Source: Thioalkalicoccus limnaeus (lineage in GTDB: Bacteria > Pseudomonadota > Gammaproteobacteria > Chromatiales > Chromatiaceae). Taken from it: a DNA stretch of 64,000 nt. A program made the position numbers and the translations under genes. Each line of letters starts with the position of its first letter. Position 1 is the first letter of the stretch. Below the pieces are notes generated by a model. The model did not search any database, had not been told where the DNA came from, and saw only the letters and a list, made by a program, of their open reading frames with translations. The DNA lies in contig NZ_JBDKXB010000004.1 in NCBI RefSeq assembly GCF_041197575.1, positions 124,001-188,000 on the forward strand, given 5' to 3'. Of this stretch, positions 37,997 through 46,629 are shown piece by piece.

Positions 37997-38446
37997 ATGC
38001 TCGATCTTTTTCGCCAAAGATTCACTGACATGACGCGTGGTCTCAAAGAGGAAGTCGCGCGCGTGCGCAACCGCGATTTCCTCGAGGCCTGCGTCGCCGG
38101 TTGCGCCTTGGTCGCGAATGCGGACGGCGTGGTCAAGCCCGACGAAAAACAGAAGATGATGGGCTTCATGCAGACCTCGGAAGTTCTGTCCTTATACAAT
38201 GCAAGCGAGGTCATCGCGCTTTTCAACAAGTACACCAGTCACTTCGAATTCGATTTCGGGATCGGCGAGGCCCAGGCCTTGAAAACCATCGGCAAGCTCG
38301 GCCGAAAGCCCGACGAGGCACGACTATTGGTGCGCGCCTGCTGCGTCATCGGTGCCGCCGACGGTCATTTCGACGACAAGGAGCGGGCCGTCGTCCGCCG
38401 CATGTGCCTGGAATTGGGACTGGATCCGAACGATTTCGGTCTCTAG
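37997..38446 (+). CDS. terB: Tellurium-resistance protein TerB
   Basis: A 149-residue all-helical TerB protein. It shows the family's acidic metal-binding signature in duplicate: VANADGVVKPDEKQKM near residue 40 and IGAADGHFDDKERAVVRR near residue 120. TerB links membrane TerC to cytosolic TerD proteins in E. coli studies. ATG 37997 gives the family N-terminus (MLDLFRQRFTDM). A 268-base gap without recognisable genes precedes it. No terC gene is in the window. Confidence 0.9.
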   Translation: MLDLFRQRFTDMTRGLKEEVARVRNRDFLEACVAGCALVANADGVVKPDEKQKMMGFMQTSEVLSLYNASEVIALFNKYTSHFEFDFGIGEAQALKTIGKLGRKPDEARLLVRACCVIGAADGHFDDKERAVVRRMCLELGLDPNDFGL

Positions 38447-38573
38447 GGCGGTCGGTCGGCCCCCCGCCGCCGGGTCGGATCAGGTCGCGGCCCGAAGGGT
38501 ACGGCCTCGAGAAACCTGTCGATCGGTGGCTGCCCAGTACAGGGTGGTCGTCAACCTGCCGATCGGCGCAACG

Positions 38574-38589
38574 GGAGTGTCGTCACTCC
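38574..38589 (+). repeat. Stem-loop in the terB-terD gap
   Basis: GGAGTG and CACTCC pair perfectly around a TCGT loop, 25 bases before the terD start and just before its ribosome site. It is one of three hairpins that precede successive TerD-family genes. Confidence 0.5.
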
Positions 38590-38613
38590 AACAGCGATAG
38601 GAGACTCATCACC

Positions 38614-39189
38614 ATGGGAGTATCACTTCAAAAGGGTGGTCGCGTATCACTTGATAAGGAGGCCCCCGGCCTGCGTGTCGTCCACGTCGGGCTCGGGTGG
38701 GATCCCCGCGTCACCGATGGCGCGGATTTCGACTTGGATGCGTCCGCTTTCCTGCTTGGCGCCAATGGCAAGGTCTCGTCGGATCAGGACTTCATTTTCT
38801 ACAACAACCTGCAGTCGACGGATGGATCGGTGACCCACACGGGCGACAATCTGACCGGTGAGGGCGAAGGAGATGACGAAGTCATCATGGTCGACTTGCC
38901 GGCGGTCCCGCCGCAGGTCGAGAAGATCGCGTTCACGGTCACGATCCACGATGCCCCGGAGCGCCGCCAGAATTTCGGTCAGGTCGGCAACGCCTATATC
39001 CGCTTGGTCGATCAGAGCAACGGTGTCGAGATCGTGCGCTTCGACCTCGGTGAAGATTACTCTACCGAGACCGCAATGGTGTTCGCTGAGCTCTATCGCC
39101 ATAGCGGTGAATGGCGGTTCAACGCGATCGGCCAGGGCTATGCCGGTGGCCTGCGAGCCATGTGTCAGCAGTACGGCGTCCGGGTCTAG
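38614..39189 (+). CDS. terD: TerD-family protein (paralogue 1)
   Basis: A 191-residue canonical TerD protein: SLQKGGRVSLDKEAPGL at the N-terminus, calcium-binding DFDLDASAFLLG, then VTHTGDNLTGEGEGDDEVI and IGQGYAGGLRAMC near the end. TerD proteins bind calcium at two acidic sites and act in stress and tellurite resistance. Its nearest relative in the window is the next gene. GGAG precedes ATG 38614. The name terD is used for the family; terD and terE cannot be distinguished reliably here. Confidence 0.92.
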   Translation: MGVSLQKGGRVSLDKEAPGLRVVHVGLGWDPRVTDGADFDLDASAFLLGANGKVSSDQDFIFYNNLQSTDGSVTHTGDNLTGEGEGDDEVIMVDLPAVPPQVEKIAFTVTIHDAPERRQNFGQVGNAYIRLVDQSNGVEIVRFDLGEDYSTETAMVFAELYRHSGEWRFNAIGQGYAGGLRAMCQQYGVRV

Positions 39190-39226
39190 CCCGGCCGCGC
39201 GTCTTCGCGTAGTCTTCGGTCCGCGC

Positions 39227-39252
39227 GGCGGCGACCCAGAAAGGTCGCCGCC
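39227..39252 (+). repeat. Strong stem-loop between the two terD paralogues
   Basis: GGCGGCGACC (39227-39236) and GGTCGCCGCC (39243-39252) form a perfect 10-bp stem with a CAGAAA loop. There is no T-tract after it, so RNA processing or stability control between the two genes is more likely than full termination. Confidence 0.6.
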
Positions 39253-39308
39253 CGCGGCGTTCCAGAATCTCTTTGTTGTCAACGCATCCGTTTTCGGAGA
39301 TCACAAGT

Positions 39309-39881
39309 ATGGCAGTCTCGCTGACCAAGGGCGGCAATGTCTCGTTGACGAAGGAAGCGCCTGGGCTCAGTCGCCTCCATTTCGGCCTCGGCTGGGATGC
39401 ACGGAGCACCGATGGCGCACCATTCGATCTGGATGCCTCGGCACTGATTGTCGGTGACGACGGCAAGGCCCTGTCACCACAACACTTCGTTTTCTTCAAT
39501 AACCTCAAGGATCCGGACGGGGCGGTCACCCACCAGGGGGACAACCTGACCGGCGAGGGGGAGGGCGACGACGAGGTAATCAAGGTCGATTTGGCCCGTG
39601 TGCCGGCCGCGGCGAAGAAGGTCGTCTTCGTGGCGACCATCTACGACGCGGACGCGCGCCGCCAGAACTTTGGTCAGGTCACCAATGCCTTCATCCGCGG
39701 CGTCAATGATGCCGATCAGAAGGAGATCGTCCGTTTCGACCTGTCCGAGGACTTCTCGCTCGAGACCGCTGTGATCTTCGGCGAACTCTATCGTCACGGC
39801 GACGAATGGAAGTTCAAGGCCGTCGGTCAAGGCTACGCCGGCGGTCTGGCGGCCGTCGCCCGCGATTTCGGCATCCAGTAG
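39309..39881 (+). CDS. TerD-family protein (paralogue 2, TerE-like)
   Basis: A 190-residue TerD-domain protein, collinear with the upstream paralogue. Landmarks are SLTKGGNVSLTKEAPGL, PFDLDASALIVGDDGK, VTHQGDNLTGEGEGDDEVI, RRQNFGQVTNAFIRG and VGQGYAGGLAAVARDFG. All acidic calcium ligands of the GDNLTGEGEGDDE loop are kept. The pair looks like a tandem duplication. No consensus ribosome site is obvious; the ATG at 39309 is fixed by homology. Confidence 0.92.
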   Translation: MAVSLTKGGNVSLTKEAPGLSRLHFGLGWDARSTDGAPFDLDASALIVGDDGKALSPQHFVFFNNLKDPDGAVTHQGDNLTGEGEGDDEVIKVDLARVPAAAKKVVFVATIYDADARRQNFGQVTNAFIRGVNDADQKEIVRFDLSEDFSLETAVIFGELYRHGDEWKFKAVGQGYAGGLAAVARDFGIQ

Positions 39882-39904
39882 TAATCCGCCGCGGACCTAT
39901 CGAT

Positions 39905-39933
39905 CCAGCCCGGCGGCCAACCGCCGGGGCTGG
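39905..39933 (+). repeat. Stem-loop before the TerD-TerA fusion gene
   Basis: CCAGCCCGGCGG (39905-39916) and CCGCCGGGGCTGG (39921-39933) pair along their length with one bulged base and a CCAA loop. It lies 24 bases after the preceding terD stop, the best intrinsic-terminator-like geometry of the three, but again lacks a T-tract. Confidence 0.55.
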
Positions 39934-40039
39934 CCCGAATCGTCTGCATGATCCCCGTGCCGGGCGCGAGTGCCTCCGGATTCCGTCATCGCCCGGAAGG
40001 CGATCCTTCGAACTTTCCTCGAGACCAACAGGAGTGGCC

Positions 40040-41329
40040 ATGGCCAGCACACATCTCCAGCCCGGTGCCAACACCTCCCTATCGGGTGCCTCGACCCGGC
40101 CGTCACGCGTCACCTTGGCCGTCGGGTGGTCGCCGCCGAATGTAGCTGGACTGGAGATCGATGCCAGCGCCTTCCTGCTCGCGGCGGACGGCCAGGTTCG
40201 CAGCGATGACGACATGGTCTTCTACAACAATCCGAGAACCGGCGACGGTGCCGTGGCGTTGGCCTCGGCGTCGGCGAGCGAGCGACAGGCCTTCACGGTC
40301 GAGCTGAATCGTCTTCCGGCCGCGATCGACAAGGTGGCCTTCTGTGTCACGATCCATGATGGCGAGACGCGCCGTCAGACCTTCGGCTCGCTCCAATCCG
40401 CTTGGGTTCGGGCGCTCGATGCCGACACCGGTCAGGAGATTGCCCGGTTCGATGTGCCGCTCGCGGGTCGTTCCGAGGTCGCGATGGTCTTCTGCGAGAT
40501 CTACCGCCGCCAGCAGGAGTGGAAACTACGCGCCGTCGGCCAGGGCTTCAACGGCGGTTTGGCGCCGCTGGCCGCACACTTCGGCGTGGTCGTGGCCAGC
40601 CCCGCGCCGCCGCCAGCTCCATCATCCGCGCCCAAGCCGCTCGCGGCACCGCCGCCACCCAAACCTGCCGCGGCGCCACCGCCGCCACCAGCGGCTCCAC
40701 CACCGAAGCCGGTGCGCCTGGAGAAGATCACGCTCGAAAAACGCGCGCCGATCTCGCTCGAAAAAGGCGGGCGCGGCTTCGGAGAGATCGTGATCAATCT
40801 CAATTGGAACCAGAACCCGAGCGGTGGTGGTGGTGGCGGCTTCTTTGCACGCCTGATGGGACCCTCCGGCATCGACCTGGATCTCGGATGCCTTTACAAG
40901 CTCCGTACCGGCCAGGCCGGTGCCGTGCAGGCGCTCGGCAATGCGTTCGGAAGCCTCCAGCAACCGCCTTATGTCCAGTTGATGGGTGACGACCGGACCG
41001 GGGCCGATACCCAAGGGGAGTTTTTGCACATCAATGGTCGCCAGTGGGATGCACTGGACCGGGTGTTGATCTATGCCTTCATCTACCAGGGTGTGCCGAA
41101 TTGGGCGGCGACCGATGCCGTCATCACCATTCGTACCCCCGATCAGCCGACGTTGGAGATCCGCCTCGACAGCCATCGCAACGATCAGAACATGTGTGCT
41201 CTCGCGCTGCTCGAAAACGACCGCGGCAACATCCGGGTCACCAAGCTGGTGGAGTATTACCGGGACCACCAAGTCATGGATCAGGCCCATGGTTTCGGGC
41301 TGCGCTGGGTTGCCGGTCGCAAGGACTGA
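40040..41329 (+). CDS. terA: TerD-TerA fusion protein
   Basis: A 429-residue two-domain protein. Residues 1 to about 185 form a TerD domain (LEIDASAFLLAADGQVR, VGQGFNGGLAPLAAHFG) in which the GDNLTGEGEGDDE loop is degenerate, reading GDGAVALASASASE, so calcium binding there is doubtful. A proline/alanine linker of about 40 residues follows. The C-terminal part is a TerA domain: SLEKGGRGFGEIVINLNW, GIDLDLGCLYKL, YVQLMGDDRTGAD and the FGLRWVAGRKD end. This is the last gene of the Ter module. AGGAG precedes ATG 40040. Confidence 0.9.
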   Translation: MASTHLQPGANTSLSGASTRPSRVTLAVGWSPPNVAGLEIDASAFLLAADGQVRSDDDMVFYNNPRTGDGAVALASASASERQAFTVELNRLPAAIDKVAFCVTIHDGETRRQTFGSLQSAWVRALDADTGQEIARFDVPLAGRSEVAMVFCEIYRRQQEWKLRAVGQGFNGGLAPLAAHFGVVVASPAPPPAPSSAPKPLAAPPPPKPAAAPPPPPAAPPPKPVRLEKITLEKRAPISLEKGGRGFGEIVINLNWNQNPSGGGGGGFFARLMGPSGIDLDLGCLYKLRTGQAGAVQALGNAFGSLQQPPYVQLMGDDRTGADTQGEFLHINGRQWDALDRVLIYAFIYQGVPNWAATDAVITIRTPDQPTLEIRLDSHRNDQNMCALALLENDRGNIRVTKLVEYYRDHQVMDQAHGFGLRWVAGRKD

Positions 41330-41377
41330 GACCGAGCGAACGGGCACGAGGGCGGCTCGCCGCCGGCGGACGTTCGA

Positions 41378-43054
41378 TCAACGCGGGTTTAGGGGCGGTA
41401 ACTCGGGTCGCTGCAACCAGCTAGAGCGGTACGATCGCCAAAACCGGTTGACGAAGGAGATCTCCCGGCCCAGCTGGCCTTTCCAGCGGGGAAGGTCGAG
41501 TTCCTGTCCGGCATAGATCGCCCCGTCGAGTTGCCGTTCCAGGATTTCGATGCGCTCCCGGTTCGCAGCAGGATAAGAGCGCAGCACCTGCTCGGTCAGT
41601 CGGCCGGTCGACGCGCCGAGCGCGGGTCCGTGCCAGCTTGCCCGCTGCTGGAAGCGCGTGAGCCATTCCGCTGGTGTCGTCGCCCGGTTCGCGAACCGGA
41701 TTCTCCGGCGCAGCCGCGTCGCGGGCGGCAATGCCCGAAGGAGCCGATCCAGAACCCACCGCGCCTGGCGGCGCGGGATGAGCACACGCGACCGGTCACG
41801 GAAGAAGGCGGAAGCAGCGACGAAGGGTGACGGCGTAGCGCGCGGGTGGCGCCGTCGCGACGAGGCCAATTGGCGCAACCCGACCCCCACCCAATAGCCG
41901 ATCAGCAGCAAAGTCAAGACGATCAAGGGCAGCCACAGTGGATCCCAGATGCGCCAATCGGCGCTTGGTCGAGACAGATTGAAGCCGCTCGCAGCAGCGG
42001 GGCCGAGGGTTTGGATCGGCAAGGCTGCGACCTCCCGGGCGCCCGTTTCGGTGTTCCACCAAGCGACTCGAAGTTCTGGCAGACGCAGGTGTCGGCCGGC
42101 TTCCGGAACCAAGGTGTAATACTCGGTCCGCTGTCCTACCAGGCGGCCGTCCGACGACAGGTGGGCCGCGGCTGAGGTGCGCTCGCGGTACAGCCGCAAG
42201 TCGCTCGCGCGGAGCTGCGTTTCGAGACTCGGCAGTTGATCGCCGGTCGCGCCGACCGCCTCGAGCTGCAACGCGAGCCGGACGGGCCGCCCCGGTTCGA
42301 TCCGGTCCCGATCATCGAGATCGGCCTTCAGCGTGAGTCCTTGCAGCGGGAGCCAGGGCGTGACGCCGGGCTCGGCCGGCTGGACCTGCAGGTGAACCGG
42401 CTGACTGATGGCCTCGTAGCGGGGCCCATCCTGGCCGTGGGGCCTGATTTCGCGACCACTCACGACGATCGGTGGAACCTCGAGGTGACCGGCGCGCAGC
42501 GGCCGCAGGATGTAGACGTATTCATTGACGATCTCGCTGCGGCCCTGGCTGACCCTCGGATAGGTCGTGGGTCCGGCCAGCCGTTGCCAGAGCGCGTCGT
42601 CGGTCGCGAGTGCCTCGGGATTCGCGGTGGCCAGGTTCGCATCGCTGACGAGACGCACGCGAACCAGGACATTCTCGAGTTGATAGGGACGGCTTTCGGT
42701 CACCTCGAGCTCGATCCTCGGTGCCCGCTCCGTTCTCGCAGGCGCAGCCGGTGCTTGCGGGCGCGGAGCTGGCATCAGGCCGGGTGGCGGCATCGGCCGC
42801 AGGCCAGGTCCGGGGGGCCAACCGGGATAGCCATATCCGAAGCCCGGGTGAGTGGGGTAGCCCGGGTATTGGCTGCGGGTCTGGTCCGGCGGGAGGGGAC
42901 GGTATGCCCAGTTCCGGGGTGGCTCGGTACCGGCCGCGGATGCCGCGACGCAGGGGCCTTGCACCGCGAGTGACACTAGCAACAGCGACAGGAAGACGGC
43001 GGCGAGGATCGGTCTGATCCGTCGCGAGCGGCGGCCATCCGTGCGCGAACTCAC
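41378..43054 (-). CDS. batD: BatD-like membrane protein of the MoxR/Bat operon
   Basis: A 558-residue protein with a signal segment (ILAAVFLSLLLVSLAVQG), a proline-rich and tyrosine/glycine-rich stretch, then Ig-like beta domains typical of BatD (APRIELEVTESRPYQLENVLVRVRL, and the later LTLKADLDDRDRIEPGRPVRLALQL). One C-terminal membrane segment (WLPLIVLTLLLIGYWVGVG) precedes a cytoplasmic tail of about 170 residues. GTG 43054 overlaps the batC stop (GTGA). It is the last gene of the operon and converges on the Ter module, leaving 48 bases between the stop codons. Bat systems are linked to stress tolerance and envelope chaperone roles; the biochemistry is unknown. Confidence 0.8.
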   Translation of the reverse strand: MSSRTDGRRSRRIRPILAAVFLSLLLVSLAVQGPCVAASAAGTEPPRNWAYRPLPPDQTRSQYPGYPTHPGFGYGYPGWPPGPGLRPMPPPGLMPAPRPQAPAAPARTERAPRIELEVTESRPYQLENVLVRVRLVSDANLATANPEALATDDALWQRLAGPTTYPRVSQGRSEIVNEYVYILRPLRAGHLEVPPIVVSGREIRPHGQDGPRYEAISQPVHLQVQPAEPGVTPWLPLQGLTLKADLDDRDRIEPGRPVRLALQLEAVGATGDQLPSLETQLRASDLRLYRERTSAAAHLSSDGRLVGQRTEYYTLVPEAGRHLRLPELRVAWWNTETGAREVAALPIQTLGPAAASGFNLSRPSADWRIWDPLWLPLIVLTLLLIGYWVGVGLRQLASSRRRHPRATPSPFVAASAFFRDRSRVLIPRRQARWVLDRLLRALPPATRLRRRIRFANRATTPAEWLTRFQQRASWHGPALGASTGRLTEQVLRSYPAANRERIEILERQLDGAIYAGQELDLPRWKGQLGREISFVNRFWRSYRSSWLQRPELPPLNPR

Positions 43055-44556
43055 CAGGGTCGGCTCTCGTGCACGGGGCCTTCGACCTGCTGAAGGCGCA
43101 ACTCCTCGAGCCGGAACTGGTTGCGCAGCAGTTCGGCCGGGTCGCCGCCAACGAGATCGAGCCGTTCTTCGAGGATCATGATCTCGAGCGGGGTCAGGTC
43201 TGGACCGATCGTCGGGTCACCGGCGAGCGCACTGGCCGGGTCGTCGGCTTCGCGGCCTTCGCGCGGCTGATCGCCGAGCGCCTCATCCGGATCCAGCGCT
43301 TCGGTCGGCCCGCCTGCGGCGGCATCGTCCGGTAACTCGGTCGGGGCGTCGGCGGAACGATGGTCCGCATCGGCCCCGGTAGCGCTGTCGTCGTGAAGCT
43401 CGCCCTCTACATCCGGTGAGGCGCCGGGTCTCGGCGTATCCTCGTCCCGTGCGCCGTGCGTGTCCTCGGGACCTTCATCGATCGGCTCAGACGTCATCTC
43501 TTCGGAATCCTCGCTGTCGGCCGCGGCACCCTGCTTTGGCTCACGCGTGTCGTCGGCATCGGCGCCGGCGTCATCGACGACCTCTTCGCGCGGTTCCCGA
43601 TCGAGCCCATCCTCAGGCTCGACCCCGCGGTCGTCATCGCGCCCCTCATCGGCATCGGCGGCTTCCTGTTCGGCATCGCGGCTCCGGGTCTGATCCTCGT
43701 CGGTCTCTCGATCCTCGCTCTGCGTCCGATCGTCGTCGGTGTCCTGATCTCCGTTCTGCGTTTGATCGTCCTCGGTCCCTCGATCCCCGCTCTGGGTCTG
43801 GTCGTCCTGGGTCGCCTGATCGCCGTCCTGGGTCTGATCGTCCTCGGCCTCTTGGTCGCCGCTCTGGGTCTGGTCGTCCTGGGTCTCCTGATCGCCGTCT
43901 TGGGTCTGATCATCCTCGGCCTCTTGGTCGCCGCTCTGGGTCTGGTCGTCCTGGGTCTCCTGATCGCCGTCCTGGGTCCGATCGTCCTCGGTCTCTTGGT
44001 CGCCGCTCTGCGTTTGATCGTCCTCGCTCGCTTGATCGTCGTCGGTCTCCTGATCCTCCCCGGGCTGCATCTGGTCGGGATCCTGCTCTTCATCGCCGGC
44101 TTGCGGCTCCTGTCGATCGGAGGCTTCCGGTTCGGCGGGGTCTTGGTCGGCCGGCTCCTCGTCCGGATAGCCGAGCATGGCCCGGGCCAGACTCAGATTG
44201 TGGTGGGCGTCGTCATGGGTCGGATCCAGTCGCAGGACCTCTTCATAGGCGTCGATCGCGCCAACGAAGTCACCGAGCTGGAAGCGGGAGTTGCCGAGGT
44301 TGTAGCGGGCCTCCTCGTGAACCGCCGGACGCTCGACCTGCTCGAATGCCCGCGCGGCTTCCTCGAAGCGCCCGGCGCGGTACAGGGCCACGCCACGGCG
44401 GAAGTCATCGGCGAAGCCAGCGGCGGCTTCATCATAGTCACCATCGCGAAAAGCGGCGAACGCCTCCTGCTCGCGGTTCTGGAACCACCCGGCGTTGGCT
44501 GTCGTGGTCAGGACCAGGGCGAGCACCACGACGATCAAGGGTCTCGTCCGGATCAT
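43051..44556 (-). CDS. batC: BatC-like TPR protein with long acidic repeats
   Basis: A 501-residue protein. A signal peptide (PLIVVVLALVLTTTANA) precedes two or three TPR units: AFRDGDYDEAAAGFADDFRRG, RAGRFEEAARAFEQ and RYNLGNSRFQLGDFVGAIDAYEEVLRLDP. From about residue 165 to 300 a roughly 20-residue unit of the type DDQTQSGDQEAEDDQTQDGD is repeated in tandem, followed by an equally acidic non-repeated region. The C-terminus returns to ordered sequence (TPLEIMILEERLDLVGG). ATG 44556 overlaps the batB stop (ATGA). The extreme acidity suggests calcium or cation binding or a disordered spacer. Confidence 0.85.
   Translation of the reverse strand: MIRTRPLIVVVLALVLTTTANAGWFQNREQEAFAAFRDGDYDEAAAGFADDFRRGVALYRAGRFEEAARAFEQVERPAVHEEARYNLGNSRFQLGDFVGAIDAYEEVLRLDPTHDDAHHNLSLARAMLGYPDEEPADQDPAEPEASDRQEPQAGDEEQDPDQMQPGEDQETDDDQASEDDQTQSGDQETEDDRTQDGDQETQDDQTQSGDQEAEDDQTQDGDQETQDDQTQSGDQEAEDDQTQDGDQATQDDQTQSGDRGTEDDQTQNGDQDTDDDRTQSEDRETDEDQTRSRDAEQEAADADEGRDDDRGVEPEDGLDREPREEVVDDAGADADDTREPKQGAAADSEDSEEMTSEPIDEGPEDTHGARDEDTPRPGASPDVEGELHDDSATGADADHRSADAPTELPDDAAAGGPTEALDPDEALGDQPREGREADDPASALAGDPTIGPDLTPLEIMILEERLDLVGGDPAELLRNQFRLEELRLQQVEGPVHESRPW
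43695..44060. repeat. Tandem 60-bp repeat array inside batC
   Basis: About six degenerate copies of a 60-base unit encode the acidic Asp/Gln/Thr repeats of BatC. The copies between about 43800 and 44000 are most alike. The boundaries are approximate. Such arrays change length easily by slipped-strand events. Confidence 0.8.
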
Positions 44557-45581
44557 TCGCGGGTCCTCCGCTGGCGCGGTGGCCATGGCAAGAACCGGAA
44601 AAGTAACAGGGTCATGACCAGTAGGACCGGGACATAGTAGCGCTCGTTCCAAATCAGGGCACGGTCATCGGAGATCCGGGTGGCGCTAGGGCTTGCGGTC
44701 GCGGCCTTGAGGATCGCGCGCGTGTCCTCGTCACCCCGACTGGCCTGACGGTAGACGCCACCTCCGGCCGTGCTCAGGTCGCGCATCAGCGCCTCGTTGA
44801 GGACCGACCTTACCGGTTGTCCACGATGATCGATCACCGAGCCGCCCTGCGGTCCGGGAACCCGTCCGCCGTCGGCGGTACCGACGCCGAGGGCATGCAC
44901 ACGGATCCCGCGAGCGGCTAATTCGGCGACGCGCTCGGCGAGTCCCGGCTCGTCGAAGTCGCCATCGGAGATCAGAAGGATCGCGCGACTTGCCTCGTCC
45001 GGCAGGCTCGCGAGCAGGCGTTCGGCCCGGTCCAGCGCCGGAAGCAACCGCGTTCCCTGCAGGCGCACCATGTCCGTCGTCAGCACCGGCAGGCTCGCGC
45101 GGATCACGGCGGTATCGTCGCTGACCGGCGAGATCAGGTGCGGAACCGAGGCGAAGGCGATCAGCCCAAGACGGAGATCCTGACCCAGCCTCAGCAGGTC
45201 CTCGATCTCGTGGCGCGCCCGAATCAGTCGATTCGGGGCGACATCCTCGACGAGCATCGATCGGGAGATGTCCAGCAGGATCAACAGGTGGCGGCCGGGG
45301 TCGCGCAGCGGGCGGTCTTCGTAATCCCAACGCGGCCCGGCCATCGCCGCGACCAGCAGCGTCCAAAGCAGTGACCAGTACAGGAAGCGGCCCCAGCGTT
45401 CGCGCGCCTTTGGTTCGCGGGTGCCTGTCAGGTGCGGCATCAGATGCGGGTCGGCGTACCGGTGGATGGGGCCGCGGGCCGCGCGCGCGGCACTGCGCCA
45501 GAGCCACCAGGCGACCGGGATCAGCGTCAGGAGCAGCCAGAACCAGAGGGGTTGCGCGAAATGGAAGCCGCCCTCAGGCAT
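44553..45581 (-). CDS. batB: BatB-like von Willebrand factor A membrane protein
   Basis: A 342-residue protein with two N-terminal hydrophobic segments (LWFWLLLTLIPVAWWLW and FLYWSLLWTLLVAAMAG), a periplasmic vWA domain and one C-terminal membrane segment. The MIDAS motif is LILLDISRSMLVEDV (DxSxS), with TLLPALDRAERL-like and LLISDGDFDEPGLA blocks completing the metal site. Its order between batA and batC is standard. It overlaps both neighbours by four to eight bases. Confidence 0.9.
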   Translation of the reverse strand: MPEGGFHFAQPLWFWLLLTLIPVAWWLWRSAARAARGPIHRYADPHLMPHLTGTREPKARERWGRFLYWSLLWTLLVAAMAGPRWDYEDRPLRDPGRHLLILLDISRSMLVEDVAPNRLIRARHEIEDLLRLGQDLRLGLIAFASVPHLISPVSDDTAVIRASLPVLTTDMVRLQGTRLLPALDRAERLLASLPDEASRAILLISDGDFDEPGLAERVAELAARGIRVHALGVGTADGGRVPGPQGGSVIDHRGQPVRSVLNEALMRDLSTAGGGVYRQASRGDEDTRAILKAATASPSATRISDDRALIWNERYYVPVLLVMTLLLFRFLPWPPRQRRTRE

Positions 45582-46629
45582 TGGCTGGGCTCCGTAAGAC
45601 GCGTCGTCGCCCGCCGGGGAAGAGGCCCAGCACCAACAGGATCAGCAGCGCGACCCCGAGCGGCCAGCGGTATAGCGGGCGCGGTAACAGCACGGTGCGG
45701 GCCTCGGCCTGGGTCTTTTCCAGCCGGTCGATCTCCCGCGAGATCGCTTCGAGTCCGGCGGTATCGGTCGCGCGAAAGTAGGCCCCTCCCGTGGTCTCGA
45801 CGATCCGTTTCAGCACCGTCTCGTCCATGGCTAGATCGTCGCGGTAACGCAGCCGGCCCCCCTCGATGATCGGGATCTGCTCGGCCACGGTGCCGACCCC
45901 GATCACGTAGACCCGGACACCTTCGTGTTGGGCCAACGAGGCGGCTTCCCCGGGCGAAAACTGTCCGGCATTGTTGTCACCATCGGCGATCACGATCATG
46001 ACGCGCGAGCCCTCGGGGCGGTCGCGCAAGGCGCGAACGCCCAACGCGATCCCATCGCCGAGCGCGGTCGCGGGTCCTGCGATGCTCGGTTCGATGCCGT
46101 CGAGGATCAGGCGCACCGCCGCACGATCAAGACTGAGCGGTGACAGCAAGAAGGCCTGCGTGCCGAAAACGATCAGGCCGATCCGGTCGCCCTCGCGTTG
46201 CTCGATGAAGCGACCCATCACGCCCTTGACGACGGCCATCCGTGTCACTTGGCGCTCGTCGATCGAGAAATCGATCGCATTCATCGAGTGCGATGCATCG
46301 ACTGAGAGCATCAGATCGTAGCCCGGGCGGCTGACCTCGGTGTGAGACTCGAGCCACTGTGGCCGCATCAGGACCAAAACCAAGGCCAACCACAGCAAGC
46401 CCAACAGCACCGGATAGAGGCGACTGGCGAGTGGCCGACCGGGTGTGCGTGCCTGGTAGGTGCGACTGAGATCGGCCAAACGTGGGTGGCGCAGCGTCAC
46501 GCGCTGCTCCTCGAGGGGTGCCGGCGGCGGGGTGGCCGGGCTCACGGCGCGGAAGCGGCGCGATGCGATCCGCAGCAACCAGGGCAAGGGCGCGAGCACG
46601 GCCGCCCATGGCCAGTGGAACTCAAACAT
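45574..46629 (-). CDS. batA: BatA-like von Willebrand factor A membrane protein
   Basis: A 351-residue protein with N-terminal membrane segments (LYPVLLGLLWLALVLVLM), a vWA domain and a C-terminal anchor (LGVALLILLVLGLFPGG). The MIDAS motif reads LMLSVDASHSMNAIDF (DxSxS); the later TALGDGIALGVRAL and VMIVIADGDNNAG blocks carry the other metal-site residues. BatA and BatB form the paired vWA components that MoxR ATPases are thought to act on. It overlaps the DUF4381 gene by eight bases and batB by eight bases. Confidence 0.91.
   Translation of the reverse strand: MFEFHWPWAAVLAPLPWLLRIASRRFRAVSPATPPPAPLEEQRVTLRHPRLADLSRTYQARTPGRPLASRLYPVLLGLLWLALVLVLMRPQWLESHTEVSRPGYDLMLSVDASHSMNAIDFSIDERQVTRMAVVKGVMGRFIEQREGDRIGLIVFGTQAFLLSPLSLDRAAVRLILDGIEPSIAGPATALGDGIALGVRALRDRPEGSRVMIVIADGDNNAGQFSPGEAASLAQHEGVRVYVIGVGTVAEQIPIIEGGRLRYRDDLAMDETVLKRIVETTGGAYFRATDTAGLEAISREIDRLEKTQAEARTVLLPRPLYRWPLGVALLILLVLGLFPGGRRRVLRSPANA

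Noticed and set aside
43695..44060. Regular repeats considered as a CRISPR array
   Set aside because: The 60-base units are contiguous and in frame within a gene, with no unique spacers.
43456..44637. Hydrophobic 393-codon frame opposite batC that looks like a membrane protein
   Set aside because: The leucine/valine repeats are the complement of the Asp/Gln acidic repeats of BatC; the batC frame fits the operon overlaps.
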